A DNA stretch of 64,000 nucleotides from Artemisia argyi (GCA_030686995.1 CM060691.1:64593853-64657852), one strand, 5' to 3'. Shown: positions 1 to 12,487, counted from the first letter of the stretch. Numbers and translations: made by a program. Notes: a model not told the origin generated them from the sequence alone.

Positions 1-3000
1 ATGGTTTTCCCGATCATGTCGGAAAAGATAGTCATCATGCACCTCTGGAACGTGCCTGGTGCATTACATAAGCTGAAAGGCATACGTCTGTAAGCAAAAG
101 TTCCGTAGGGGCATGTGAAGGTAGTTTTCTCCTGATCCTGTGGATCAATGGGTATTTGCAAGTAACCCGAAAAACCATCGAGGAAGCAGTAGTATTCATT
201 CCCCGGAAGTCTTTCAAGCATCTGGTCCATAAAAGGGAGAGGAAAATGGTCTTTACGGGTGGCTTCATTCAACTTTCGATAGTCAATACATACTCGCCAA
301 CCCGTGACCAAACGAGTTGGAATCAACTCGTTATCCTCGTTGGTGACAACGGTAATGCCACCCTTTTTAGGAACACAATGAATTGGGCTAACCCAAGGAC
401 TGTCAGACACAGGGTAAATCAATCCCGCATCAAGAAGTTTTAGAACCTCTTGTTTGATAACTTCGTGGATTTTGGGATTTACCCTTCTCTGTTGTTGCAC
501 TGCTGGTTTAAAGTCATCCTCCATTAAGATTTTATGAGTACAAAAGTTCGGGCTTATGCCTTTAATGTCGGAGAGTTTCCAAGCAATTGCTTGCTTGTGT
601 GACTTAAGAACCTTTAGGAGTGCTGCCTTTTCCTCATCTTTTAAGTCTTTTGCAATAATGACGGGTAATTTATTATCACCCTCCAGAAATGCATATTCTA
701 GATGAGGAGGCAAGTCCTTGAGCACAACCTTGAGAAAGTCTTCAGTTATTTCAACATTTTTGACTTCCGCTTTATGAAGTATTTTGGGAGACGGAGAGGG
801 TGAAGGATCGTCATTTAACAATATTTCAAGAAGAAGAATGTCTCCCTCCGGGTCAAGATAGTTTTCATCAACCCCATTTGGGATTAAGCTATCCTGAGCA
901 AGAAAAGCCTTGACCTCTTCCAAAAGGAAGTCACTTCCCTCAAACGGAGTGAGAGAAGGGGAAGAGTCAGAAATGATAGGATCATTAGAAGGAGTGGTAC
1001 TGCCACTTGCTGAGAAAACAAGGACTTCTTGAGAAGACTCCTCAGACGCAACATCGATGATGTCAATTCGGTTAACCGTTTCAGCGTCATAGTTGGAGGA
1101 GTATCTTGAAGTCTGATCAAGATTGAATGTGATGGCTTCACCATCAACACGTAGAGTGATTTCTTCTTCGAATACATCGATTAAAGCATGACCCGTTCTT
1201 AAGAATCCCCTCCCGAGAATGAGAGGAACTCTTGGGTCAGCATCGAAATCAACAATCACGAAATCTGTCAGAAAATGGAACTTTCCTACTTTCACGAAGA
1301 TATCTTCGGCAATGCCTAGAGGACGGGATATAGTACGGTCTGCAAGCTCGAGAGTCATGCAGGTCGGAGTGAGAGCAGGAAGAGAGAGTCTTTTCCAGAC
1401 TGTGTAAGGCATCAGGTTAATGCTTGCACCGAGATCGGCCAAGGCAAAGCATTCAACCATCCCCGGTAAAACACAAGGAATGATAAATTTCCCGGGATCT
1501 CCAAGCTTTTCGGGAAGCTTTTTCAAGAGAACTGCTGAGCAATGCTCATTAAGTGGAGTTTTTTCCATCTCACAGAGTTTTTCTTTGTTGCTTATTAGAT
1601 TTTTGATTGTTGAAGCAAATTTAGGCATGAGAAGAAGAGCATTCGCGAAGCTAATATCGAAGTGTAATTCTTGGAAAATTTGGTAAAATTTTTCCATCTG
1701 ATGGTTAGCTTTTTCGCGGTTCTTTTGATCATTCAAACGTGAAGGATATGGAATTGAAGGCTTAGGATCATTCTTTGGAATTTCATCAGAACTCACAGGA
1801 GGATCAAATACAACTTTCAACTTATGAGTCGGGACTGGGACAACTTGAAGGTGGACGTTGTTGATTCCTCCATTATTAGTAGGAAGTACCGTGTCCGTGG
1901 TAACCTCAGGTTCACGTTCCGCTACCTTAGTAGGAGGAGAAGAAGAGGTAGACGGAATCGCGGGTCCATTGTATGATACCCCACTTCGGGTGGTGATCGC
2001 TTTGACATCACCCCTCGGGTTAGCGATCGTGTTGCTCAGTAGTGTACCCGGGCCCGAGGGTCGATCATTTAAAGACTTCTGAAGCTCAGAGATCTTGCTG
2101 ATCAATAATCGATTCGTTTCCTCATGTGCTTTCATGAATTGTTTTAGCACTTCATCGGAGGAAGACGAGGGTGGAACAACGTTTTGAGGAGGATTTTGAA
2201 AACGGTTGTTTTGAAAATTCCCTTGATTTTGATTGTTGTTACCCTGAAAATTGTTTCTCTGGTTGAAATTACCCTGATTGTAATTTCCTTGATTTTGGTT
2301 TCTTTGAAAATTTCCTTGAAAACCTTGATTTTGATTGCCATTTTGAAAATTGTTTTGATTAAAATGACCTTGATTTTGATTCGGGTTTTGGAAATTTGAG
2401 TTTTGACCTTGGTTAAAATTCTGATTCGAGTTATGGTTTTGATTTTGGTTAAAACCGGGAGGTCCGAGAAAATTGTTGGAACGATAGCTTAAGAGATTAT
2501 GGTCCCCTTGTGGTTGGTAAGAATTACCCCCCATGTTGTAGGAACCGTGAGCAGCATAAACGTTCTCTTGAGGAAAGCCAGCAGTAGCTGGACACTCGGA
2601 ATACAGATGTGGGCCCCCACAAGTTTCACAACTTCGGGACACGGCTTTCACTTGTTGATTTTGAACCTGATTTTGCATCGTTTGGTTCATTCTCAACACA
2701 GCCGTAGAAATATCATCCATCTTTTTGGTAAGAGCAATTATTTCAGGAGATGATGATGAAGGAGTAACTGAATTACATAACTCATCCCTCTCCGCAGAGG
2801 AATCCCAAAAGTTATGGTGGGCAGTCATGTTCTCAATCAAGTCATAGCACTCTTCGGGACGCCTTTTCATAAAGGTCCCACCAGCAGCAGCGAGAATATC
2901 CCGGTGCCTCAATGTCAGACCATTATAGAAGGTATCTATGATGGTAACTTGTAACATATTGTGGTTAGGGCACCGATCAATAGCTAGCTTATAACGTTCC

Positions 3001-3029
3001 CAAGCCTCAAAAAGAGACTCATCGGGACG
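1..3029 (-). pseudogene. Element A gag C-terminus, protease and partial reverse transcriptase
   Basis: This continues the gag frame after the in-frame stop at 3030. In the stretches I translated the frame stays open to the window edge (about 1009 codons) and is in register at both ends. Visible landmarks are a zinc knuckle CETCGGPHLYSEC (near 2610-2650), a long N/Q/G-rich low-complexity tract (about 2170-2500), a protease motif DLGASINLM (near 1400-1425), the acidic linker with LEEVKAFL (near 900-950), and reverse transcriptase from the VNPKIH region (about 480) to the bases just before the expected FMDD active-site box, which lies beyond base 1. The product would be a retrotransposon polyprotein; the upstream stop means it is not translated normally. 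Confidence 0.8.
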
Positions 3030-3581
3030 TTACCGGAAGTTGCTGATATCATTTCGTAACTTGGTAACCATGGAAGGTGGAAAATATTTTGCTAAAAACT
3101 TGGTTACCATTTCATCAAAGGTACGAATAGAATTATTTGGGAGTCGGTCAAACCATGCAGTGGCATGATGAGTGAGAGAATAGGGGAAGAGATACAGCCG
3201 GAGGGCATCATCGGTGACACCATGCTGTTTCATGCTTTGGGTGACCGTGAGGTATTTGTGAAGATGCTTGTTAGCATCGTCACCCGGTAATCCGTGAAAT
3301 TGACACGAATTCTGGACTTGTTGGATCATGTGGTGCTTGAGGCCAAAGTCCGTAGCCTCAATAGTGAGTGGTGCAATAGGCCCGCCCCTCCCTTGCATGG
3401 TAGGCTGGCATAGCTCCTCCATCGTTCGTAGATCGAGAGCTGGCTCATCCCTGGGAGGGTCAGGGGGTGGTAAAGGTGGTGGTGGCCCAGCGGCCATCTC
3501 GGTTTTTGGTTCTTCTGTAACAGTACGTAGCTCGGATACGTTTTTCTGATGTTTACGTTTTGTTTGTGACCGAGTGCGCAT
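3030..3581 (-). pseudogene. Element A gag N-terminal part, ended by an in-frame TAA
   Basis: A 183-codon frame starts with MRTRSQTKRKH and ends at TAA (3030-3032). The N-terminus is basic, followed by a proline-rich stretch (about residues 32-45) and a retrotransposon gag core (TAWFDRLPNNSIRTFDE; then FLAKYFPPSMVTKLRNDI). The frame carries on into gag sequence beyond the stop (PDESLFEAW), so the stop is a nonsense mutation rather than the true end. Gag would form the cytoplasmic virus-like particle. The start is chosen because it is the first ATG after the untranslated leader that follows the PBS, and element B begins in the same way. Confidence 0.85.
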
Positions 3582-4199
3582 GCACTAAAAACAATTTTTC
3601 AAAACAAGATCGAGGCAAAACACAGTGAACTTAAACCAATAATCACAAGTGAATGGCTTCTTTAAAAAAGGTACACCACTCACAGGGATACAAAGGCAAG
3701 TTTTAATCTTAAGTTTGGGAACTTATTATGTCCACACCCCCAGTCGGTAGGTGTTAAGCCTTGGTTTGCGGTGGTAAGATTTTATGTATTAATTTGAAAA
3801 ACTGCTTTAGGCTTATGGGTGTGTGTGCAGAAAACTTTGGGAATTATATTTTTGGAACTGATTCGTTAACCGAAATCGTTCTTTTTAAGATTACTCGCAG
3901 GCTGGCGGGAGGAAGTAAATAGGTTTCCTCTTTAGTTCGCAATTTAATGTCAGAACTTACCTTAAACCAACTGTTTCAGGTTGTAATCTTAAAGAAAACG
4001 AAGTAATTTAACTTCACAGTTTGTTTTGTTGCTTTTTGATTTTTTTGGTGTTGTTAACACTTCAGGAAAAGTGTTAATGAACTTTTTTGATATGATTTGA
4101 TTTTTACAAAAACTTTTTACAAATTTGTGTCAAATTTGTACAGGGAGGGTTTTGAAAACCACTAAACTTAAAAACGATTTTAAAAACATGCAACAACCT

Positions 4200-4216
4200 C
4201 CCTGGCAGCGGCGCCA
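4200..4216 (-). other. Element A primer-binding site (tRNA-Asp type)
   Basis: On the minus strand the bases TGGCGCCGCTGCCAGGG lie five bases inside the LTR edge. They match the complement of the 3' end of plant tRNA-Asp(GUC) as I recall it, apart from two positions. This is the usual primer of Athila-like elements. Confidence 0.85.
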
Positions 4217-4221
4217 AATTT

Positions 4222-7200
4222 TGATTGGTCCCGAAACGGTCAGATATTATTGACCAAGGTCAATAAGTCAAAGACAGCCTCGTTCCAATTCTCCGGTGAT
4301 AGTATAGTGTGTCCCTGGGTCGTTAAGTCCCAGCGAGATTGAAATGGTGCTTTTGAAAATCGTTTAGGAATGAGTGGCACTGAGGACAGTAGCCAAGATG
4401 ATATGGAATTGATTTTGCTACTGATATTTTGGTATTTGTACAATGAGATAATATTCACAAATAACAGATATACATGTATATGCACAAATTCACAATTTGG
4501 TATCACGTAATCAGACAGAAAAGTGGGTTTTGATAAATTACAAACTACAGGGGGTGTAAATGAAACTTTTGAAAACTTAAAATTAAAAGAAAATTGAAAA
4601 TGAAATTATAAAAATGATTATTTTAATATTTAAATACTATTTAATTAATAAAACTATTTAAAATCTAATTTAAATCTAATTTTAATTAACTAAAAATTAC
4701 AAGGATTACAAATTAAACTAAAAAGTTGCAAAAATAATTTCTAAACTTAAAAATGAGCTTGAAGAAAGTATAAAAAATAAAAATAAATATTTTTGTCTTT
4801 TTATGAGTTTTTTATCAATTAAAAACTATTTATATTAATTAAACTAATTAAACTATTTTAAATTACTAATAATACTAAATTAACTTAGCAAATTATGAGA
4901 AAATTTATAAAACTATTTAACCATCACGGGAATCCTACAAAATTATAAAAACTTCTAAAAATTATATTTTAGGCTATTTCAGTAATTAATTACCTTTTAA
5001 TTAACTTAAATCTAATTTAAATAATTAAAATAAGAAAAATGGAAAATGAACAGTAGAAACTAAAAATATTTTCTAAAAGTCTTAACTAATTTATAAAACT
5101 TAAAAAAATTATAAAAACCTACTGTTGTTAATAAAAATTTAAGAAAACTAATTAATTACTAATATTACCTATTTAATTATTTAAACTACTTTTAAATCTA
5201 ATAAATAGTAAACTAATCAGGAAAAATCTAAGAAAATTATTGTAAATACTTAAAGGTACTAGAAAATTTAGAAAATTATAAAAATGGAAAAGTGCTTATA
5301 AATAAGCTAAAATAAAAAATGAAAAAGATAGAATCTATTAAATAGAAGCTATCACTATTTTTATGTTTGGATTTTTGGAATTTTTCTTTTTTACAGCTAA
5401 ATACAAGATGAAAATAAGTAACTTTTGTGAAACAACTTTTTATTTGGCTTAAAAATAAGCAGTATGCACCCCCTTTAAGCAAGACAGTTGACTTTTATTG
5501 ACCAAGTAGCAAAATAAGCACAAATGACTGTACGTGGGGTCCACAATGGTAAAACTAGGTTCAAATAAGTACAAGAAACTTAAATAAGCTAAGAACAACA
5601 AGCAATGAGCACTGATAAGCTAATAAGATGGAAATAAGCACTTTGAAGACTTGCACTTAACATAGAAATGGGACAAACTTGAGAACTGATTCCAGGTGGG
5701 GTCCACTGGTTCCTAGGTCAAACTAAGGGTTAATTCTTCAACCCTGGTAGGTGGGGGGTTGGGAAAAGCCAAAATGAGTCACTGGGACCCACTGAGGTGG
5801 CCTACAACAGCCACCAAAGGTGGTGGTGTTGTGGTGGTCAGCTGGTGCAGGGGAGGTGTCTTCCCTGCAGGTGTCTTTGGATCAATGTGGGGCCCTGGGA
5901 AAAATTCAAAAAAATCAAAGAGAGGTGAAACCTCAAATTTGAGCTGGTAGACAACAAGTAAAAACAAGTTTCAAGTCTTCAGTCCAAACACAAAATTAAA
6001 TAAAATTCCTACAAATTTTTGAAAAATCTGATGAGCAACTTTTGACTTTTTGAGGAAAACAGAAAGTTTGACTTATTTGGATTTCTACTGACTCCTACTG
6101 ATTATAAATTAAGTTATGAACTATATCTAAGCTATATTACTCTAAATTAACAACCTTTGTTGCTAATGTGATGGATCTAAGCACCCAAACCCCTCACAGT
6201 TAACTGTGTGGGAAATTTTTTATGATTTTGACCTTTTTGCTTTATGACACCAAATGTTAAGGTTTGTTTGAACAAGTTTGATACTGAGAAAGAGTTTTCA
6301 CCCAAAGTTAACAACCAAGAACCTCAATAACACAGTGACTTAACCAAATCCAAACACCCTCTTAAACACTTTTATAAATGATTTCCAATGAGATTAACTG
6401 CTTTATTCCACCAATCTATTTCCAAATGTTCTTTTATGATCTAAATAGGTAATTTAAGCACAGAAACACAAGTGATGACCACTAATACACATGAAGACAA
6501 GCTATAGCTAATATGGCAGTTTAACTAAAGAGTTGTGAGCAATAAAGAAACTGAAGTACAAACACCTAATTTCAATGCACAATCTTAACTAATAACATCT
6601 AATAAACACAAAGAACACATAATTACAAGCAAGCTACAGAGATTATCAGATATTAAGATTTTAGAGGAAATTCAAAATAAGCTACGCTTACAGACCACCC
6701 TTAGCATGAACAAAGGGTTTTCCACTGATGCCTATCTTTAGATAGGCTTATTCCACTTCCAAGCTTGCCCTTTAATGCCTCAGAACCCTGAAATCAAACT
6801 CAAATCAAATACAGTTGACTATTGTTGACCTTTTTTTATATTTTTGATTTTTATAGTAATACTGAGTTTTATGGTCTCTATAAGCTTCAATAAGCTTAGG
6901 GAACCTAAGTGAGCATATATCAGTCCATGATCCTTGATACAATTAACATCCTAAGTTATTGAGAAATTCAGAAATTTGAAATGAATTGCATTGACAAAAT
7001 TAGAACTGAAACCTTGACTTTTATTATTTAAAAAGATTTAGAGTACAATAAGATAACTAATACAATGCTTGAAAATAAGAAAATTACACTGAAATTGAAA
7101 GCTTAATTTAATTCGACACTAAAAATAACTTAATTAACTACTTGTGGTCTTCCTTGCATTCTTCTCCTTTATATAGCCATCCATTAGGGTTTATTTGAGT

Positions 7201-8232
7201 CTCTGAGCATATCCCCAACCATTTTGAGCCTTTGGATCACTGCTAGGCCACTGATCAACTGCCACGTGTTTTTGGCGGGAAAATTGGTGTGTGGGATTTA
7301 GACTGTTATAAGCAAGGGGTGGCAACATTTAATGTTGAGGTGAAGGGAGTAGTGGATTGGGCGGTGGCTTGTGATGGTGGGGTGAGGTGATGGTTGATTG
7401 ACCTGCAAGTGGTGTGGGGGAGGCTAGGAGAGGGAAAGGGGGTAGGGGTGATGTTTTGACTCGGTTTGACCAAAGGGTCAAACTTTGACCCTGGATTATT
7501 AAAAAGGGAGTTGGTCTGGTTGTGGAGTGGGCCAAGAAAAAGAAGTGGGCTTTGGTTTAGGATTGGGTTTTGTTTAACTATTAAGGGTCCGGTTTGGTTT
7601 TGTATTGCACAAGGACCATTTTTGTAATTTACCGAAAGTTGGAGGGTGTAACTTAGCATCTTTCCAAAGTATTTCAAGGGGTGTTTCTTGCCAAGTTATG
7701 AATAGTACATGGACCAAAGTTGACTTTTCCATTTAAATTTCACAAGGGACTAAAACTGCCAAACTTTCAAACTTCAGGGACCATTTGTGTAATTTCACCA
7801 AACTTTTCCACCAAGGACCAATACTGCCATAAAAGATTAGTGCAAGGACAAAATTTGTTTTTCTCAAAGTTTTAATATCCCAGGGACCATTTTTGACAAT
7901 TTTCAAAGTTCAGGGACTAAACTTGATATTTTGTGAAACTTTGCACCAAAGGACTAATTATGTAACTTTTTGATTTAAAAGGACCTTTGGTGACTTTTTC
8001 AAGTTTTTAGAACAACTAGGGACTAGATTTGAAAACTTTTGAAAGTTTAGGGACTGAAACTGTCAATTTTGCAAACTTTGTGCGTTTTTCATCTGTTTTT
8101 GATTATTTTGCATTTGAAACATTTAAAACACTTTCCTGGGATATTTTCACTGTTTTGATTCAATATTGAGTGTTTTTAGATGTTTTGGCAGCTCAGAAAA
8201 GGTAAAAATGATGAGTATTTACACACTCATCA
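4222..8232 (-). repeat. Element A 5' LTR (4011 bp)
   Basis: The LTR begins TGATTGGTCCC on the plus strand and ends ...CACTCATCA. In element orientation it opens with the palindrome TGATGAGT ... ACTCATCA (8209-8232). It holds a degenerate series of AGGGACCA-type motifs (about 7580-8060), a TATA-like TTTATATAG on the other strand near 7170, and a very AT-rich stretch (about 4560-5400) in the R/U5 half. A hairpin with TATTGACC/GGTCAATA arms lies at 4248-4265, about 30 bases from the PBS. Small open frames inside (for example 7306-7677) have no recognisable domain and are not called genes. Confidence 0.88.
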
Positions 8233-9205
8233 TGAAACACCGTTGTTTTTGACTCTTCGTTGTTGTATTTCAGATATAAACCAAGAAGTTTATCTTCGAG
8301 CAATGATCAATGATGAGGAAGGTTCAAAAAAAATCTTTAAAAGATAAAAATGAACCTATCTGAGATTGTAAGTTTATTTAATGAAGGATGAGGTGGTGGG
8401 ATTGTTGACAGATAAGTGTTGAACGATAGTTAAAAGGATTTGATGTTGGATTCAATTATTGTTGGCTAATAATTCTCGATCTGGTCTTCTTTTTTTTTCT
8501 TCTTGGACTAATCTGACATTAAGGAGTAGGTATTTGGTGATGGTCAATGGTCTCTTTTTCATCTTTGATCTTCTGTTTTTTCTTTATGGTCAGTTTACGC
8601 AAAACCTTTTGCGTAGACCTTCTTATGCGTAAACATAATCTTTTGCGTAACAATGTCTTCTACGTAAACATGTTTTGCGTAAAGGCCTTATGCGTAAACC
8701 TTGTCTTTTGCGTAAGTATTACGCGTAAGACAAGGGTTTTTTGCCTAAGATGAACCTTACGCATAACTTTCCAAGTTATGCGTAGAAAAACTGAAGATTT
8801 CGCGTAAGAAGAGGGTTTTCTGCATAAACTTGAGCGTAAAAAGAGTTATTGACTCGTTGACCATTTTCCGGCGTCCTTTTCCGACCAGATTCCGGCCAAA
8901 AATTCTTAGCAGCATATAGACCATGTTATAATGACTAGGAATATTATTATTGACCATGTTGACCATATTTTAGTTTCACAAAAAAAAACTGTTCTTTGGA
9001 CTTAAGGACACATACAAAACAGTATCTTTGTAACTTGTAATAAAAGTTGAACTTTTTGACCAGATACATAAAAAGGTGTGTAAAATTGTTAACCACAAAA
9101 GTGTAAGAGAAAGATTTCTTTACAACAAAAAATGGTATAAAAAACAGTTTATTCGAACGACAAAAAAATCATCAAAACAACACACCATAGCTCTGATACC
9201 AATTA
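8233..9205 (-). mobile_element. Internal leader fragment of a minus-strand copia element
   Basis: This lies between the LTR of A and a short copia LTR. On the minus strand it starts with a primer-binding site for initiator tRNA-Met (9190-9201, TGGTATCAGAGC). It continues with a leader and a 69-codon frame (8757-8966) that has no domain I recognise. A cluster of GCGTAA hexamers (8595-8838) sits downstream. No gag, protease or polymerase motif is visible, so the rest of the element was lost or displaced, possibly by insertion of A. Confidence 0.6.
8595..8838. repeat. Cluster of GCGTAA/TTACGC hexamers
   Basis: About thirteen copies of GCGTAA or a one-base variant occur in both orientations within some 245 bases, set in otherwise T-rich DNA. 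Spacing is irregular, roughly 12-25 bases. CpG-containing hexamers are scarce elsewhere in this AT-rich window, so the cluster stands out. Confidence 0.75.
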
Positions 9206-9481
9206 TAGGATCAAAAGTATTGATTTTTATGTGATTCGGGAGGTCAAGGTTGATCAAAATAGATGATATCCATGTTTGGTTCTAGAGAGATAAAGTAGAG
9301 AGAGGGTGAAGAAAAAGGATAATATTAATGACAAATGAAAGTTACACAATTTCTCACACCCCTCTTGGAGAGTCAAGAGGGGTATTTATAGGCTCATCCT
9401 ATTACATGTTTGCATTTTGTACAATAGTAGTCCCTAAAGGCACAACTAACTACGTATCTAGTCCAATTCACGAATGTGACA
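9204..9481 (-). repeat. Short copia LTR (about 278 bp)
   Basis: In minus orientation it begins TGTCACATTCGTG, has a TATA-type box CCTATAAATACC, then a CT-rich leader and ends just before the initiator-Met primer site. Size and layout suit a short-LTR copia lineage. The inner edge is uncertain by two or three bases because the expected terminal CA is altered. Confidence 0.7.
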
Positions 9482-10737
9482 TTATCTTTATAAAAGAGCG
9501 AGGCTAACATAAAGGATGTAGATGTTTGAGATGTAAATGAGATTAAACTGAGCTGAAATTAAGAGTAAATGAGCCAAGTAACAACAAGTAAGCAATTAGA
9601 TTGAATTTTAAAAGGAAAACTAATTTTATTAGAATGAAAATAAGAGTACAATTGAAAGCTGAATTAAACTAATACATTTGAGAGAGAAATTCAACAACAT
9701 CACACTACACTAAAGCTACATGAGAAATGAGCTAATATAACCCTCTATTTATAGCCGTATGAAGAAGGATCTAGTAGCTTGGGTTCCATCTGCCAAGCTG
9801 GCAATCCGTGTGCGTTTGTGCTAGTTTGGAGCTCATCAAAGCCGTCTAATCCTTTCCCAATCATTATAGCCCTTGGATTGTTGATTAGTGACGTGGTGTA
9901 CCCAATTAGAGACTGTCATGTAACCCCTTGTGTGCTTCTTTCACTTCTGACGTTCCCTGAAACCTTATGCAATTTGACCAATTAGCCCTTAATTGTTGTA
10001 ATTTAACCGAAATAGTAACTAGGGTTCATGTCATTCTGGGTTGGGGTAAATTGGGGGCGGCAGTGTTATTATTATTTTATCTAAGTTTGACTGAGGGTGT
10101 GGGAGTGTTGACCGAAGGTAAATGGGCTCGGGTTTTGTGGGAATGGGCTTCAGATTTGTTTTGTTGGATTTGGACTTGGCTTAATTTGGACTAGGCTTAT
10201 TTTTTTGGACTTGAATTATGACTTTATAATTTCAGCTTTTCTAATTAAAGTATACAAGGACCAATTGTGTAATTTTCTGAAATTTCAAGGGCCATAAATG
10301 CTATTCTTCATAAATGTATCCAAGGACTTTTTATGTCATTCTTGAAAACATGAAGGGCTAGAGTTGATCTTTCTTTAAATTATTCTACAAGGACCAAAAT
10401 TGTAAAACTCTGAAACTCTAGGGACCAATCTTGTAATTTCTTCTAACTTTCACAAAAGGGTCAATCTTGTAAACTTTGAAACTTGAAGGATCTTTAATGA
10501 CTTTATATGCTCAGCTTTGACTTTTGAATCACCAGCTTTGACTTTTTTGCTTCATTCCACTCTCGTGCTCGTTTTTGCCGGATTTCGTTTGATTTTTGTC
10601 TTTTTATGAAATATCCGTACCTGCACATTCACAATCACAAAATCACACTTTCTTTGGCAATTTAGGTTAGGTTTTGGATTATTTAGTCATAATTTGGACA
10701 AGAAAAGGTCAGTAAATAAGCATTCACCAACCTATCA
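9482..10737 (-). repeat. Relic resembling the U3 half of an Athila-type LTR
   Basis: The stretch resembles the U3 part of the other Athila-type LTRs: a TATA-like CTATTTATAG (near 9750), GT-rich sequence, then repeated 'AGGGACCAA...TTGTAA' motifs (about 10255-10500). It ends CCTATCA, where an LTR end could lie. I found no matching other end or duplicated target. No coding sequence is supported. Confidence 0.5.
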
Positions 10738-11256
10738 TGGGCCCTCCAATTCAACTCAACCCGGTTGATATACATAGTGCAAATTGTCTATGTTGTCTCC
10801 ACAACCGTAATCTCATCTCCTCTTTGAGGAATGATCTACTACATGTTAGGGTCTCTCAAGTCACTAAAGATTATTATGTGCTTCTTGTTGTTTTCATTTC
10901 ATTGTGTCTTGTACTCATGCATTATGTGTGATCATCTTTTATCTAGTAATGCATGGGCTTATTTCTTGTGTGTGGTTGGATTTTTTTTTGTTACTTTTGG
11001 TTGGATATTTGTTTTGAATACTACATGTTAGATATTGTATTTGTGTCATCTAACCTTGTTTTGTAGCATCAACCTTTGCTCGATTCCATGGTATGCTCAA
11101 AATGAGGGGGAGTATACATCAAGGGGGAGCCTTAGTAGTCTTTTTGCTTCGACAAAAAGGGGGAGACGTGGGATATAAACTCATACTAAAAACTTGTCGA
11201 AATTAGTTTTCGCATAAAATGAGTTTATGTTTTGTGATCATCAAGAAGGGGGAGAT
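10738..11256 (+). mobile_element. 3' non-coding end of a Sirevirus-like copia element with four PPT-like boxes
   Basis: Just before the LTR there are four polypurine boxes of the form A-rich plus GGGGGAG (near 11104-11112, 11121-11129, 11155-11165 and 11244-11254). A repeated PPT upstream of the 3' LTR is a described signature of Sireviruses. The rest of the stretch is T-rich and without coding motifs. The 5' part of this element is not in the window in recognisable form. Confidence 0.7.
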
Positions 11257-12206
11257 TGTTGATGCAAATAATGACTAAAAACGTTATTTTCATCTTTCGA
11301 TATCTCTATGTTTTGATGATAACAAAATGTAAAAACATCTTACGTCAAAATTTTCATTTCGTATAAATACAATCTCACTTCTCAGATTTTAGCCATCCTT
11401 TTTCACACAAAACTTTCTGTATTCCTTCATCCCTTTCTGGTAAAATTTCTTAGATCATTAGTTAGTTTTCTTTTGTTTAAAGAGTGATTCTTTCATCCAA
11501 CCAAATATCACCTACATTCCTCTACTTATCAAGAGAATAAAACAAAGTGTCAAGAAGACACAAATTGTTAGAGTCTTTGTGTAGTGCACTTGCATTACCA
11601 TCTGTTTGATTGATTGTATATTGATATACATCAAGTGTTGAAGTCTTGTGTAAACTATCTTGTGTAGATCATTGTGATCGTGTTGAGATCTTGGGGATCT
11701 CGTGTTGTTAGTGTGCTAGAGTGTTGATCAAGTGTATCAAAGGTAGATTGGGTTGATTGTGTGAAGTGTGTAGAGTGTGAAAGGATAGTGTAGATCGTGT
11801 GATTAGTTTGGATCGTGTGGATCGTGATAGATTGGTACTAGCTAAGATTAGTACTCGACATCTAGGTTAGTATCGGAAAAGAACATAAGCGACGCTGTTT
11901 GGTTTTCTTCGCCTAAGGGTGGTTGTTGACATATTGCTTATAACTCTCTAGTTGGGTACTCGGGGAGTGGAGTAGTGCGAAGAAGAGCTTCGTGAACGAA
12001 CCACTATCAATCTCTTGTCTTTGTTTGATCTTTCCATCACTAACTCTTTTACTCATTCCTATTGATTGCTTGCATTAGTTTAGTGTTGTGTTTATATTGG
12101 TGTTGATTGATTTCACCTACAAACGAATCTAAGTTTTTCACAAAGTAAATTTTTATAACTAGACGTAAAGGCGGTAAACTATTTAACCCTCTTCTAGTTT
12201 CTTACA
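11257..12206 (+). repeat. 3' LTR of the Sirevirus-like fragment (950 bp)
   Basis: It begins TGTTGATGCAAATAATG directly after the last PPT box and ends CTTCTAGTTTCTTACA. It resembles the LTR of element E at both ends (E starts TGTTGACATAAATAATG and ends CTTCTAGTTTTCCACA). It contains a degenerate GATC/GTGT-rich region (about 11640-11830). It is a related but distinct family. Confidence 0.8.
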
Positions 12207-12385
12207 AATGGCAATACACACAAAATTAAAGTGCGACAATCAACTCGTTGAGTGTGCAAATGACTTCCTCTAGATCCAAAATTTTCAAACTAGAATATAA
12301 ATACAAAAATTCTAAAGTTTCCTAAAATTTTACTGCGCTTAAAAAAGCAAACAACTTCTACATAATTATAAATGCATTAAACCAC

Positions 12386-12388
12386 AAA

Positions 12389-12485
<97 letters not shown>
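12386..12485. repeat. A-run followed by a (TA)n microsatellite
   Basis: About twenty A bases run directly into an uninterrupted TA repeat of about 40 units. It lies in unassigned sequence (12207-12744) in which I see no gene; that stretch may be older intergenic DNA. Confidence 0.95.

Positions 12486-12487
<2 letters not shown>

Larger units (their letters stand above)
1..8232 (-). mobile_element. Element A: Athila-like Ty3/gypsy LTR retrotransposon, truncated by the window edge
   Basis: Reading the minus strand from right to left, a 5' LTR (4222-8232) is followed by a tRNA-Asp-type primer-binding site, a gag region with a zinc knuckle, an aspartic protease motif and the first part of reverse transcriptase, which runs off the window at base 1. 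RNase H, integrase and the 3' LTR lie outside. The order, the tRNA-Asp primer site and the protein similarity to element B place it in the Athila branch of Ty3/gypsy. The base composition and 4-kb LTR match B, but the two LTR sequences differ clearly, so they are different families. The right-hand flank after the LTR reads TGAAA, a possible target-site duplication that cannot be tested here. Confidence 0.9.

Noticed and set aside
5759..5967. Short frames of 62-63 codons on both strands in the A LTR
   Set aside because: Overlapping mirror frames in GC-richer LTR sequence; nothing supports translation.
8547..8753. 68-codon plus-strand frame with repeated FCVN-like peptides
   Set aside because: The repeats come from the GCGTAA hexamer cluster; the frame is probably accidental.
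12406..12485. (TA)n as a functional element
   Set aside because: Long TA microsatellites are common in plant intergenic DNA; no feature around it suggests a role.
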